DNA of 14,325 nt from Dehalococcoidia bacterium. Its GTDB lineage: Bacteria; Chloroflexota; Dehalococcoidia; GIF9; AB-539-J10. Below, one piece after another: positions 1 to 7,258 of the stretch. The notes under the pieces were generated by a model. The model was not told the DNA's origin. It saw nothing but the letters and a program-made list of their open reading frames with translations, and did not search any database. The stretch is taken from NCBI GenBank assembly GCA_004377135.1, contig SOHS01000083.1:1-14325 (forward strand). The letters are read 5' to 3'. Every line of letters starts with the position of its first letter. Position 1 is the first letter of the stretch. Position numbers and translations under genes: made by a program.

Positions 1-786
1 CGATTGGGACGGGGAGACTTGTCCCAGAGGGTTCAACTACGGGGCGAAGGCGAAGTTGCAGCACTGGCTCAAGCCTTTAACACTATGGCCGCCGACCTGG
101 AGCACGACGAGCAATTACGACGGAATCTAATTGCTGATGTTGCTCACGAGTTGAGGACTCCTCTTTCCAATATTCAGGGCTATCTGGAGGCAATTCGCGA
201 TCGAGTAATGAAGCCAAATGCCGCTACTATCGGCTCCCTAAATGAAGAGGTAGCTCTGCTTTCACGACTGGTTAATGAGCTCCAGGAGCTAAGTCTCGCT
301 GAAGCGGGCGAACTGAAACTGGTTTATCAAGCGGAAGACATCACCAAGTTAGTTAAGCAGGCAGCAACTCACTGGCAGCCCCAGGTGGCAGCAAAGGATA
401 TATCGCTGTCTCTTGACTTGCCTGATAATCTGCCACTGGTTAATATTGACTGGCAACGGGTCAACCAGGTGCTGCATAACCTTCTGGAAAATGCGGTGGC
501 TTACACCGGTAGAGGAGGCACCATCACTGTGGCTGCTGCAAAACAAGGTGACTGGATAGAGGTTAGCGTGTCGGATACCGGCGAAGGCATACCTGCTGGG
601 GATTTGCCTAATATTTTCGAGCGCTTCTATAGAGTGGACAGGTCCCGCGCCAGAGCTACAGGTGGCAGTGGTCTGGGGCTCACTATTGCCAGGCGCCTGG
701 TGGAAGCTCACGGCGGAAAAATCACAGTCCAGAGCGAGCTGGGAAAGGGAAGCCGTTTTTCATTCACTCTATCTATCGCAGAATAA
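1..786 (+). CDS. Sensor histidine kinase, C-terminal part (5' end outside window)
   Basis: This is the cytoplasmic half of a two-component sensor kinase, which autophosphorylates on histidine and passes the phosphate to a response regulator. The frame is open to the first base, so the gene begins upstream and the sensor and membrane segments are missing. Counting from the codon at position 4, residues 1-33 are the end of a HAMP linker (GDLSQRV, AFNTMA). The HisKA H-box HELRTPL has the phospho-acceptor His48. The ATPase domain shows the N-box (N159/N163), the G1 box DTGEGIP (D191), the F-box IFERFYR and the G2 box GSGLGL (residues 221-226). All catalytic boxes are intact. It ends with TAA, and no partner response regulator lies downstream; if one exists it should be upstream. 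The class is certain, but the signal sensed cannot be told. Confidence 0.95.
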   Translation, partial: RLGRGDLSQRVQLRGEGEVAALAQAFNTMAADLEHDEQLRRNLIADVAHELRTPLSNIQGYLEAIRDRVMKPNAATIGSLNEEVALLSRLVNELQELSLAEAGELKLVYQAEDITKLVKQAATHWQPQVAAKDISLSLDLPDNLPLVNIDWQRVNQVLHNLLENAVAYTGRGGTITVAAAKQGDWIEVSVSDTGEGIPAGDLPNIFERFYRVDRSRARATGGSGLGLTIARRLVEAHGGKITVQSELGKGSRFSFTLSIAE

Positions 787-896
787 CACTTGCTATGCCG
801 CGTGATTGATACTCAGCCATTGGGTATGTCACCAGTCCTTTATTTTTATTTAGCGTTCTAGTATTATACAAGACGCATGCTTAAGAAGGATTCTAT

Positions 897-986
897 ATGA
901 ATAAAAAGCTATTGTTTGGCTTATTAGCTTTGGGTGTGATAATGATAGTGGTAGGCTTGGTGATTGTATTTGTAGGCTTTCCTTAG
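897..986 (+). CDS. Small single-pass membrane peptide, 29 residues
   Basis: This short reading frame encodes MNKKLLFG followed by an uninterrupted hydrophobic run ending in VFVGFP and a TAG stop. A good Shine-Dalgarno sequence (AAGGA at 886-890) sits six bases before the ATG. The protein is two lysines plus one transmembrane helix of about 23 residues, with the lysine end predicted to stay in the cytoplasm. It lies 110 bases after the histidine kinase on the same strand, so it could be co-transcribed and might tune a membrane sensor. That role is inference only. I do not recognise a family. Such short peptides are often missed by gene callers; the ribosome binding site and clean membrane-helix composition are the reasons to believe it. 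Confidence 0.5.
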   Translation: MNKKLLFGLLALGVIMIVVGLVIVFVGFP

Positions 987-1042
987 CTCGATTGCTCTTG
1001 CCACTTAAGTTCCTCGTCGCATACCAAATGAGTTACCACTGG

Positions 1043-1074
1043 ACTAATATCGGGATGTTTGCCATTCCATGCGT
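1043..1074. repeat. Imperfect direct repeat, left copy (flanks the TatD-like gene)
   Basis: This is the left copy of a pair with 1954-1986. Both read ACTAAT, then a short variable part, then GGGATGTTTG, then six or seven partly matching bases and ATGCGT, in the same orientation. There is one single-base length difference. The left copy lies just past the stop codon of the TatD-like gene. Confidence 0.45.
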
Positions 1075-1102
1075 ATATTGAAAGTTCAATCTTTTCGAAT
1101 CT

Positions 1103-1894
1103 TTAATCTAAGGGCAAGTTAAAAAAGGCTTTGGGGTTTTCATAGATTACCTTATATATATCCTTATACGGTAATTTGGCTCTTCTCAAAGCTAGGGCTA
1201 CCATCGGGACAGTGAAGTATCCGTCGCCTGAAGCTACCTCACTATTGATGATGAATCTATCCAGCTTATCCCGGTTATTCAAAATCAGGTTAGCCGCAGA
1301 TTCCGGTGGCATTTTATCGAAGCAAATGCTCAGACCTACCTTCGCTCCAGAAGCCATTCTGAAATCAAAGGTGCTCTCACCCGCGTGATCTAATATCACT
1401 CTGTCCATAGGAAATTTTTCTTCCTTGATGATATTAATGACCTGTTTGATGATTTCAGGTCCTTGGGGCGCTAACCGGATAGGCGTATGACAAATTATAG
1501 GCAGGTTATGTGATTTGGCGATTTGAAGCTGCGTGCGGAATAACCTTTTTTCAAACGCCGTACCCACATCCAAACCGATTTCTCCCATGGCTACCACTTT
1601 GTCATTTTTGAGATAATCCGGAAGCCGTTTTAAACATTCCTCAGCGCCTTTTTCGGTTAGTCCATAAAAAGGCACACCAAGGGAGACAAAAGCTTCATAT
1701 CCTATGGCGCTGCCTCGTTTCAGCTCAAAGCCTAAAAACCTCTCCCAGAGGGTAAGGACAGCATCAGCTTCGAAAATCCCATTCATGGAATGCAACATAG
1801 GTGTGACACAAGCCTCCATACCGGTTAAGGCAATTTTCATCATTACACCGTCATCCAGCAGGATAGTATGAAGATGCGGATCAATATATCTCAT
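1103..1894 (-). CDS. TatD-like metal-dependent hydrolase (TIM-barrel)
   Basis: This 263-residue protein belongs to the TatD/amidohydrolase-like metallohydrolases, whose members hydrolyse phosphodiester or related bonds with divalent metals bound in a TIM barrel. The metal ligands can be placed: HxH at His7 and His9 (DPHLHT), Glu105 in MGEIGLD, His136 in ICHTP, His170 in LDHAG and Asp224 in SEVASGD. It most resembles the uncharacterised TatD-like branch (COG1099 type) rather than TatD nuclease itself, so the substrate is unknown. Start choice: AAGGAGGT at 1901-1908 lies six bases before the ATG, and a promoter-like pair lies just upstream. The gene stands alone, convergent with the kinase side, and both its flanks carry a copy of a 32-bp repeat. 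Length and motifs are normal for an intact enzyme. Confidence 0.85.
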   Translation of the reverse strand: MRYIDPHLHTILLDDGVMMKIALTGMEACVTPMLHSMNGIFEADAVLTLWERFLGFELKRGSAIGYEAFVSLGVPFYGLTEKGAEECLKRLPDYLKNDKVVAMGEIGLDVGTAFEKRLFRTQLQIAKSHNLPIICHTPIRLAPQGPEIIKQVINIIKEEKFPMDRVILDHAGESTFDFRMASGAKVGLSICFDKMPPESAANLILNNRDKLDRFIINSEVASGDGYFTVPMVALALRRAKLPYKDIYKVIYENPKAFFNLPLD

Positions 1895-1916
1895 ATCAAA
1901 ACCTCCTTATCTCAAT

Positions 1917-1943
1917 ATTATAGTCGGACCAGGCAGACGTCAA
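1917..1943 (-). promoter_or_regulatory. Promoter candidate for the TatD-like gene
   Basis: On the minus strand, TTGACG (1938-1943) and TATAAT (1917-1922) are separated by 15 bp, shorter than the ideal 17. Transcription would start near 1910, placing the Shine-Dalgarno sequence almost at the 5' end of the mRNA. Confidence 0.55.
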
Positions 1944-1953
1944 TTTTAGTTTT

Positions 1954-1986
1954 ACTAATGAATGGGATGTTTGTCCTCGCATGCGT
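1954..1986. repeat. Imperfect direct repeat, right copy
   Basis: This is the partner of 1043-1074. It shares ACTAAT, the ten-base core GGGATGTTTG and a closing ATGCGT in the same order and orientation. It lies upstream of the TatD-like gene's promoter, so the two copies bracket the whole transcription unit. No inverted termini or transposase are present. Confidence 0.45.
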
Positions 1987-2098
1987 CTGTGCTAGCTACT
2001 TAAATATAGTCGTGTTTGTCCAGTGATGTGTGCAACGGTTTGAGATCGTTTACTCCTTCCTTGAATCCGCAATTACTCATGAGATGTCCAGGCCTTGG

Positions 2099-2656
2099 CT
2101 AGTAGACACGAGTTGATGAAAGGATATAGTTAGCAATCCTCTGAATGGTTGCCCAATCTTGGCTTGTCAGCTCAAATCGCCTATCCACTTGCAATGTCCA
2201 ACCTTGAAATTCCTTGGCATAGCTGTGAACTGTCAAGTTGCCAATCCTTTTCGCCAGGTCTTTTACTGCTTCATCGTTGGAAAGAACTTGGACTAGTCCA
2301 GTATGATGATCGTTACCTTTCCAGGTCACATCGACTACTTTCCCGAACAATGGAAATACCTTTTTTCTTATTGTCTTGATGTCAACCGCTTGGTGATTTG
2401 TGAGGGGTCTCTCATCCGGTATAACAAGAATGACCCACCATAGAGGAGGGCTGTTTTTACTCCCATCTTTTTTCAAGATATTTATCCATCTGACCAATCC
2501 TTCTGGTATATCTATAATTCCCAAAGAACGTTGATACCATGAATTCTCTATTTTTTCTTCCGCTCGGCCACGTTCAGCCAAGACCGCTCTAATACCCAAG
2601 GAGTTGAGGTTCTGAGCTAATTTATCCCTTGATTTATCACGGAATATTTCTTTCAT
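2099..2656 (-). CDS. Hypothetical protein, 185 residues
   Basis: I do not recognise this protein. It is soluble, with no signal peptide or membrane segment. The N-terminal third is charged and probably helical (MKEIFRDKSRDK onward). A hydrophobic strand PLWWVILVIP follows at about residues 71-80, and the C-terminal part is rich in Trp and Asp. A DVTWKGNDHHTG segment holds two adjacent histidines, and there is no Cys cluster or nucleotide-binding loop. The start ATG has no Shine-Dalgarno sequence; instead a TATAAT lies 14 bases upstream, suggesting a very short leader. The gene is AT-rich compared with the repair genes to the right: a hand count of 2461-2520 gives 19 G+C of 60. Together with the neighbouring methyltransferase it looks like accessory or acquired DNA. 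It ends with TAG. Confidence 0.65.
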   Translation of the reverse strand: MKEIFRDKSRDKLAQNLNSLGIRAVLAERGRAEEKIENSWYQRSLGIIDIPEGLVRWINILKKDGSKNSPPLWWVILVIPDERPLTNHQAVDIKTIRKKVFPLFGKVVDVTWKGNDHHTGLVQVLSNDEAVKDLAKRIGNLTVHSYAKEFQGWTLQVDRRFELTSQDWATIQRIANYILSSTRVY

Positions 2657-2670
2657 TTGTTAGAATCATA

Positions 2671-2699
2671 ATTATAGTGTATTGGAGATAGCAATTAAA
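2671..2699 (-). promoter_or_regulatory. Promoter candidate for the 185-residue protein
   Basis: TATAAT is exact on the minus strand at 2671-2676. The matching -35 position, 17 bp away at 2694-2699, reads TTTAAT and is weak. The predicted start near 2664 leaves a leader of about eight bases before the ATG at 2656. Confidence 0.4.
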
Positions 2700-2714
2700 C
2701 CATTTTGTTTCTGT

Positions 2715-2740
2715 GGAACAAACATCGGGATCAATGTTCC
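2715..2740. promoter_or_regulatory. Inverted repeat, possible operator upstream of the methyltransferase
   Basis: GGAACA and TGTTCC form perfect six-base arms 14 bases apart, with some further matches inside. The site lies in the divergent region between the 185-residue protein and the methyltransferase. A TATACT box follows at 2755-2760, but no convincing -35 goes with it. A repressor site is a guess. Confidence 0.3.
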
Positions 2741-2855
2741 GTTGTAGGTACAGCTATACTGAAGAAAGAAGATATAGATTAGCTCATGTTTGACTTGGGA
2801 GATATGTCATTATATGATGAACATTTGGATGTATGTCCGAATGAAGGAGGTTGCG

Positions 2856-3494
2856 ATGACTACCTCAATGAAACAACATTGGGATAATGTGTACTCTTCC
2901 AAAAAGATAAATCAGTTGGGTTGGTACGAAGAAATTTCAGCACCATCTTTAGAACTGCTTTCAAAGTGCGCCATTAACAAGGGCGTTACTTTATTAGATA
3001 TTGGAACGGGCGCATCAACATTGATTGATTCTCTGATTGAAGCAGGTTTTACCAATATTATCGCCTCTGATATCAGTGAGACGGCTTTAAGTAAATTACG
3101 GGAGCGATTAGGAAAAGAAAAAGCCGCCTTAGTTAAATGGATCGTTGATGATATTACTAATCCCGTACATATACAGAGTCTAGGAGAAGTTGATGTGTGG
3201 CATGATAGAGCTGTATTACACTTTCTTGTAGAAGAGGATGAACGAAATGCATATCTAGCTACGTTAAAAAAGGTAGTCAAACAAGGCGGTTATGTACTTA
3301 TCGCTACATTTTCACTAAATGGAGCTAAGAAGTGTAGTGGTTTAGATATTAGAAATTATGATGAGAAATTACTGGTAGAATTCATGGGAGAAGAATTTGA
3401 ATTAATAGAACACTTTGACCATATGTATTATATGCCCTCTGGCGAAGCTAGACCGTATATATACACTCTATTTCAAAGGAAACAAAAAATTTAG
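2856..3494 (+). CDS. Class I SAM-dependent methyltransferase
   Basis: This 212-residue protein should transfer a methyl group from S-adenosylmethionine; the acceptor is unknown. The Rossmann motif I is LLDIGTGAS (residues 46-54), an acidic post-I residue is at D72 (SDIS), and a WHDRAVLHFL block at 115-124 is followed by the strand GGYVLIATF and a KKCSGL motif with Cys160. This pattern is typical of a widespread bacterial methyltransferase family that carries the WHDRA block and has no settled function. The start is the ATG at 2856 because AAGGAGGT (2844-2851) precedes it; an upstream in-frame TTG at 2790 has no such support. Codon content is AT-rich: hand counts give 23 of 60 G+C at 3001-3060 and 19 of 60 at 3301-3360, hinting at transfer. 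It ends with TAG and converges on dnaN. Confidence 0.88.
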   Translation: MTTSMKQHWDNVYSSKKINQLGWYEEISAPSLELLSKCAINKGVTLLDIGTGASTLIDSLIEAGFTNIIASDISETALSKLRERLGKEKAALVKWIVDDITNPVHIQSLGEVDVWHDRAVLHFLVEEDERNAYLATLKKVVKQGGYVLIATFSLNGAKKCSGLDIRNYDEKLLVEFMGEEFELIEHFDHMYYMPSGEARPYIYTLFQRKQKI

Positions 3495-3509
3495 TCCGTT
3501 TCATAGTAT

Positions 3510-3530
3510 TAACTGGATAATAGTTATTTT
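3510..3530. terminator. Weak stem-loop between convergent methyltransferase and dnaN
   Basis: TAACT (3510-3514) pairs with AGTTA (3522-3526) around a seven-base loop and is followed by TTTT. The stem is short and AT-rich. Its place between two converging stop codons is the main reason to list it. Confidence 0.25.
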
Positions 3531-3541
3531 AATGTTATTCG

Positions 3542-4675
3542 CTACCATTGCACGAACATTGGCATGACTACATGAACGTAATTGTCCACGCCTATAGGGC
3601 GGAGAGTTCCCGGGCTCGAGGGGGTGGTGAGTTCTAGAGCCACCTGGGCTTGAGGAAGGACAGATAGAACATCCGACAGATATTTTACATTGAAGGCGAT
3701 TTTCGCCTCTTCTCCGTCAGTGAGAGCGTCGATTTCACCAACATTGTCTCCAACCTCCTCAGCCTGAGCAGAAACGGTTACCTTTCCTGGAGTAAGTTCA
3801 CCGCCCGGGGTAATGACTATGCGAACTATGCCACTGGCATCGCGAGCAAATATGGAGGACATTTTAGTAACCCGCAGAAATTCATTAATGTCCAGTACAG
3901 CTCGCGTGGTATAGGTTTGAGGAATAACCTGGGAATAATTGGGGAAGGAGCCTTGTATAAGCTGTGAAACCAGCTCAGCATTCTTGAGACGGAAGAGAAT
4001 CTGGCTCTTTTTTTCGTTTACGGTAATTTCTACGGGTTCTTCCTGCTCACTAAGAAGGCGATTCACTTCATTTAAAGTTCTCGCCGGGACTATAACCGTA
4101 GTTTTTTCGCTGACTGGCGAGCCGAGGGTTGTATTATGAACAGCTAACCTGAAGCCATCGGCAGCCACCAGATTAAGCTGCTCGCCATCGAACTCAGTGT
4201 TAATTCCAGTTAACACCGGGCGGGATTCTTCAGTGGCAGCAGCAAAGGCGACCTGCGTAATTCCTTCCCTGAGACTAGCCGCCTCAATGGTGGTAGTTAT
4301 GCCATCGTTTATCTGAGGGATAGGGGGGAAATCTGCGGCATCGATGCCGTGAATATGGGCTTGAAAGTGGCCACTATTAAGCTCCAGAATGCGGCTGTTG
4401 GCGGGAAGATTGATTTCAATTAAGTCGTTGGGCAAGGAATTAACAAAGTCGATGAGCAAGCGGGCAGGTACAGTGATGTCGCCTTCTTTTTTCACTTCAG
4501 CACCAATCCAGCACGTGGTAGCCATTTCCAAGTTGGTAGCTGCCAATTTGAGGCGCGATTTCTCAGCGGACAAAAGGATATTTTGGGTGATAGGTAATGT
4601 GGACCTAACAGCTACAGCTCTCCCTACAATGCCTAGCCCCCTATTTAGGTTTTCTTGATGACAAGATAATTTCAT
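3542..4675 (-). CDS. dnaN: DNA polymerase III subunit beta (sliding clamp)
   Basis: This 377-residue protein is the ring-shaped processivity clamp that holds the replicative polymerase on DNA. Three clamp domains of about 125 residues follow one another. Recognisable parts are the N-terminal LPITQNILL stretch, the central VLTGINTEFDGEQLNLVAADGFRLA block and the C-terminal PIGVDNYVHVVMPM tail that ends the family. The start at 4675 is chosen because a purine-rich site (AGGGGGAGGT, 4681-4690) lies five bases upstream. An in-frame ATG at 4717 would lie upstream of the -10 box and is excluded. In many bacteria dnaN sits beside dnaA and recF. Neither is here, so the gene is a stand-alone unit with its own promoter, next to unrelated sugar genes. 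It ends with TAG. Identification is firm. Confidence 0.96.
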   Translation of the reverse strand: MKLSCHQENLNRGLGIVGRAVAVRSTLPITQNILLSAEKSRLKLAATNLEMATTCWIGAEVKKEGDITVPARLLIDFVNSLPNDLIEINLPANSRILELNSGHFQAHIHGIDAADFPPIPQINDGITTTIEAASLREGITQVAFAAATEESRPVLTGINTEFDGEQLNLVAADGFRLAVHNTTLGSPVSEKTTVIVPARTLNEVNRLLSEQEEPVEITVNEKKSQILFRLKNAELVSQLIQGSFPNYSQVIPQTYTTRAVLDINEFLRVTKMSSIFARDASGIVRIVITPGGELTPGKVTVSAQAEEVGDNVGEIDALTDGEEAKIAFNVKYLSDVLSVLPQAQVALELTTPSSPGTLRPIGVDNYVHVVMPMFVQW

Positions 4676-4704
4676 GGAATACCTCCCCCTGTGTGTATGA
4701 TGAC

Positions 4705-4733
4705 AGTATACTATCAATAACTGTAATAATCAA
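4705..4733 (-). promoter_or_regulatory. dnaN promoter
   Basis: On the minus strand, TTGATT (4728-4733) and TATACT (4705-4710) are exactly 17 bp apart. The predicted start near 4698 gives a leader of about 22 bases containing the Shine-Dalgarno sequence. Confidence 0.7.
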
Positions 4734-4949
4734 TGACTCGATTCGACTTGACATAATACTGGCTTCACTAAAGGCACATTGCAACTGACTATTATGGTCA
4801 AGCTGGATTACTTTCTTGACTGCAAGCTAGTCTTTTCAACTCAATAAACCTTCTGGTACAAGACCATCTGGGTGTAATGACCGTCCATAGAGTGCAGTTA
4901 ATTCCTTTAACCTGTCTTTGATTGTTCACGAGATCTTACTGCCCTTTTT
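4734..4949. other. Non-coding part of the dnaN / ROK divergent gap
   Basis: No gene with a start codon and ribosome site was found. A 29-codon stop-free stretch on the minus strand (4839-4925) reads like protein (…DRLKELTALYGRSLHP…) but has no start codon. It may be a gene remnant or chance. A lone TTGACA at 4748-4753 has no -10 partner. Confidence 0.3.
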
Positions 4950-4978
4950 TTGTTATCTGCCCCAGTATACAATATAAT
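4950..4978 (+). promoter_or_regulatory. Promoter for the ROK kinase - aldolase unit
   Basis: TTGTTA (4950-4955) and an exact TATAAT (4973-4978) are 17 bp apart. Transcription should start near 4985, about 225 bases before the kinase start codon. Confidence 0.65.
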
Positions 4979-4984
4979 ACAAAC

Positions 4985-5208
4985 TGTAAAAAAACCTATT
5001 ATCGCCATTGGGACAGGGTCTGCAAGTTGAGAGAAGAAGAATATAATCTAAGCTGACGGTTTTTGCCAAGTTAGGGAGTTAGGCTACGAAGATACCCATC
5101 AGGATAATCTATGCGTAAAATCAAGAGCAAGCCTTACTTTTAAAAGAAACGTTAGTTTTGGCAAACGGTCCTAATTGTATAGCTAACACTCGGAGCAGGA
5201 GTTTAAAA
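4985..5208 (+). other. Long 5' leader of the ROK kinase mRNA, with possible structure and mini-ORF
   Basis: The predicted leader contains TTTGCCAA (5062-5069) and its exact complement TTGGCAAA (5158-5165), 88 bases apart. Between them is a ten-residue reading frame, MRKIKSKPYF (5111-5143), with AGGA six bases before its ATG. These could form a regulatory leader, but no known riboswitch class was recognised. Confidence 0.35.
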
Positions 5209-6201
5209 TTGTGTGAGAGTGCTGATGATTTAATTCTTGGCGTTGACCTTGGAGGCAGCAAAATACTGACGGCTGTAGTTAAGTCTCGAGGCGAAATACT
5301 TTCGAGTGATGAAAGTACAACGCCCGCCACAGAAGACCGCGAGGTAGTCATCCAGTCCATTCTAGACTCGGCACATAGTGCCTTGGGGCAGGCGAATTGC
5401 ACTATCTCAGAGATTTCCGCTATAGGCATCGGGGCTCCCGGCATCTCTAATCCTGAAGCGGGAATTCTATTTACTTCACCGAACCTACCAGGATGGCGAA
5501 ACGTTCTCTTGAGGGATATAATCCAAAATAAGTTAGGTAAAAGAGCCTTCCTCATCAATGATGCTAATGCTGCTGCCCTGGGTGAATTCTATTTCGGTGC
5601 CGCCCGGGGTGTTCGTAACTTCATTTATATTACTCTTAGCACGGGCATCGGCGGAGGCATTGTCATTGATGGCAAGATTTATACTGGAGCTATTGGTACC
5701 GCTGGAGAGGTGGGGCATATGACCATTGACGACAAAGGTCCAATTTGCAACTGTGGAAATAGAGGTTGTTGGGAAACGCTGGCCTCGGGGACAGCCTTGG
5801 CCAGGGAAGCAAGGCATCGGATTAAGGAAGGCATCAAAACATCCATCTTGAAATATGCCGAGGGTGATGTGGAAAAGGTAACGGCGCAGGTCATTCATAG
5901 CGCTGCCGAGCAAGGTGATAGGCTGGCTAAAAAACTTATTTCTCGGACTGGCTACTATGTCGGTGTAGGACTAGCTAATTTAATAAACATATTCAACCCT
6001 GAGTTGATAGTTATCGGTGGTGGTTTATCAAACATTGGTGACATGTTGCTCAGGCCAGCCTTCAAGGTAGCTGGAGAGAGGTCATATAAGGAAGCATTCC
6101 AGGCGGTGCGCTTTGCCTCTGCTGGGCTAGGACGGAATTCCGGCGTGCTCGGTGCTGCTGCCTTTGTCCTCCAGGAGATGAAAAAAGACCTTTGTGAATA
6201 A
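5209..6201 (+). CDS. ROK-family sugar kinase (glucokinase-like)
   Basis: This 330-residue cytoplasmic kinase should phosphorylate a hexose with ATP. It has the N-terminal phosphate loop GVDLGGSK (residues 11-18), the catalytic Asp118 in NDANAA, a glycine-rich STGIGGG turn, the sugar-contacting GEVGH motif (E167, H170) and the ROK zinc motif CNCGNRGC with Cys180, Cys182 and Cys187 beside His170. ROK repressors carry an N-terminal winged helix; none is present here, so this is an enzyme. The ExGH motif fits glucokinase, and other hexoses or N-acetylmannosamine cannot be excluded. Start: the TTG at 5209 has AGGAG (5197-5201) seven bases upstream and places the P-loop near the N-terminus as usual; the frame stays open further upstream without support. 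A LacD-type aldolase follows after about 32 bases, so the two are probably one operon. Confidence 0.88.
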   Translation: MCESADDLILGVDLGGSKILTAVVKSRGEILSSDESTTPATEDREVVIQSILDSAHSALGQANCTISEISAIGIGAPGISNPEAGILFTSPNLPGWRNVLLRDIIQNKLGKRAFLINDANAAALGEFYFGAARGVRNFIYITLSTGIGGGIVIDGKIYTGAIGTAGEVGHMTIDDKGPICNCGNRGCWETLASGTALAREARHRIKEGIKTSILKYAEGDVEKVTAQVIHSAAEQGDRLAKKLISRTGYYVGVGLANLINIFNPELIVIGGGLSNIGDMLLRPAFKVAGERSYKEAFQAVRFASAGLGRNSGVLGAAAFVLQEMKKDLCE

Positions 6202-6233
6202 AAAAAGGACATGGTCTGTCAGGAAGTGATGTG

Positions 6234-7226
6234 ATGAACATATCTATCGGCAAGTTAAGAGGACTCCAGCAATTGGCTGATTCCAAGGGTATAATGACAA
6301 TGTGTGCTATTGACCACAGGGGAGCACTTAAGCGGGCCCTGAACGAGGAAAACCCTGATGCTGTGAGTTACCAGGATATAGTTGACTTTAAGCTCGATCT
6401 CTGTCAAGCGGTAGCGCCTTTTGCCAGTGCCATATTGCTTGACCCGGAATATGGAGCTGGTCAGGCTATAGCTGCGGGTCTCTTGCCCGGGCCTAAGGGG
6501 CTTCTTGTCAGTGTGGAAAAGACTGGCTATACCGGAGACAGTACGGCTAGAATTACTGAGCTTCTACCTGGCTGGAGCGTAAAAAAGGTGAAGAAAATGG
6601 GAGCTTCAGCGGTCAAGCTTTTAATATACTTCAGGCCCGACCTGAAGGATGTCGCCTCAAAACAACTCGATTTGGTAGCAAGGCTAGCCGACCAATGCCT
6701 TGAAGAAGATATAGCCTTTCTGGTTGAGCCAGTGAGCTATCCTGCTAACGAAGGCGAGGTATCATCAAAGAAGTTTGCTGAGGTAAAGCCTGGCTTGGTA
6801 ATCGAAACTGCCCGACAGATTACTGCCTTGCCCATCGATGTGTTGAAAGCAGAATTCCCGGCAGATATTAGGTTTGAACAGGATGAGGAAAAATTACTGG
6901 AGTTATGCCAAGAGTTAAACGAGACATCGCGACTTCCCTGGGTGCTGCTCAGTGCTGGTGTTGACTTTGAGTCGTTCAGGAAACAGGTGAAGATAGCCTG
7001 TAAGGCGGGAGCCTCTGGTTTTTTGGCGGGGCGTGCCCTCTGGCAGGAGGGCGCTCAAATTCGTTCCCGGGAAGAAAGAATGGATTTTTTCCGGAATACG
7101 GCTGTTCCGAGGTTGAAGGAACTAGCTGAGATAGCTGATAGCTACGGAAAGCCGTGGTATTCTAGAATAGGGGCTGAAAACGGCAAATTGGCTCCCGTGA
7201 CTGAGGGCTGGTATCGGAGTTATTAA
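6234..7226 (+). CDS. LacD-type class I aldolase (tagatose/fructose-1,6-bisphosphate)
   Basis: This 330-residue TIM-barrel aldolase is of the LacD family, which cleaves ketose 1,6-bisphosphates to dihydroxyacetone phosphate and glyceraldehyde 3-phosphate. Recognisable blocks are CAIDHRGALKR near residue 25, SAVKLLIYFRPD, FLVEPVSYP, and DVLKAEFPAD with Lys205, which matches the Schiff-base lysine of LacD. A C-terminal GASGFLAGRALWQ phosphate-binding segment follows. LacD proteins usually read AIDQRG; His replaces Gln here. The exact sugar is not determined: tagatose, fructose or a related sugar phosphate are all possible. ATG 6234 is preferred to GTG 6231 because AGGAAG (6221-6226) gives seven-base spacing. 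Downstream of the ROK kinase it would form a short route from free sugar towards glycolysis, although a phosphofructokinase-type step is missing here. Confidence 0.85.
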   Translation: MNISIGKLRGLQQLADSKGIMTMCAIDHRGALKRALNEENPDAVSYQDIVDFKLDLCQAVAPFASAILLDPEYGAGQAIAAGLLPGPKGLLVSVEKTGYTGDSTARITELLPGWSVKKVKKMGASAVKLLIYFRPDLKDVASKQLDLVARLADQCLEEDIAFLVEPVSYPANEGEVSSKKFAEVKPGLVIETARQITALPIDVLKAEFPADIRFEQDEEKLLELCQELNETSRLPWVLLSAGVDFESFRKQVKIACKAGASGFLAGRALWQEGAQIRSREERMDFFRNTAVPRLKELAEIADSYGKPWYSRIGAENGKLAPVTEGWYRSY

Positions 7227-7258
7227 CAAGTAATACTTCGGCAGAGCCAGGCAAATAT

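Noticed and set aside
1077..1090. ATTGAA-AG-TTCAAT as terminator of the TatD-like gene
   Set aside because: The loop is too small for the complete stem, the stem is AT-rich, and no T-run follows in the direction of transcription.
4836..4928. Protein-like 29-codon stretch on the minus strand in the dnaN-ROK gap
   Set aside because: It looks coding-like but has no start codon, is bounded by stops on both sides and matches no family I know, so it is not called as a gene.
5042..5047. Second TATAAT in the ROK leader
   Set aside because: No -35 element at a usable distance; the pair at 4950-4978 is far better.
5533..5913. Antisense frame within the ROK kinase
   Set aside because: The ROK motifs are on the plus strand; the antisense translation has no family features.
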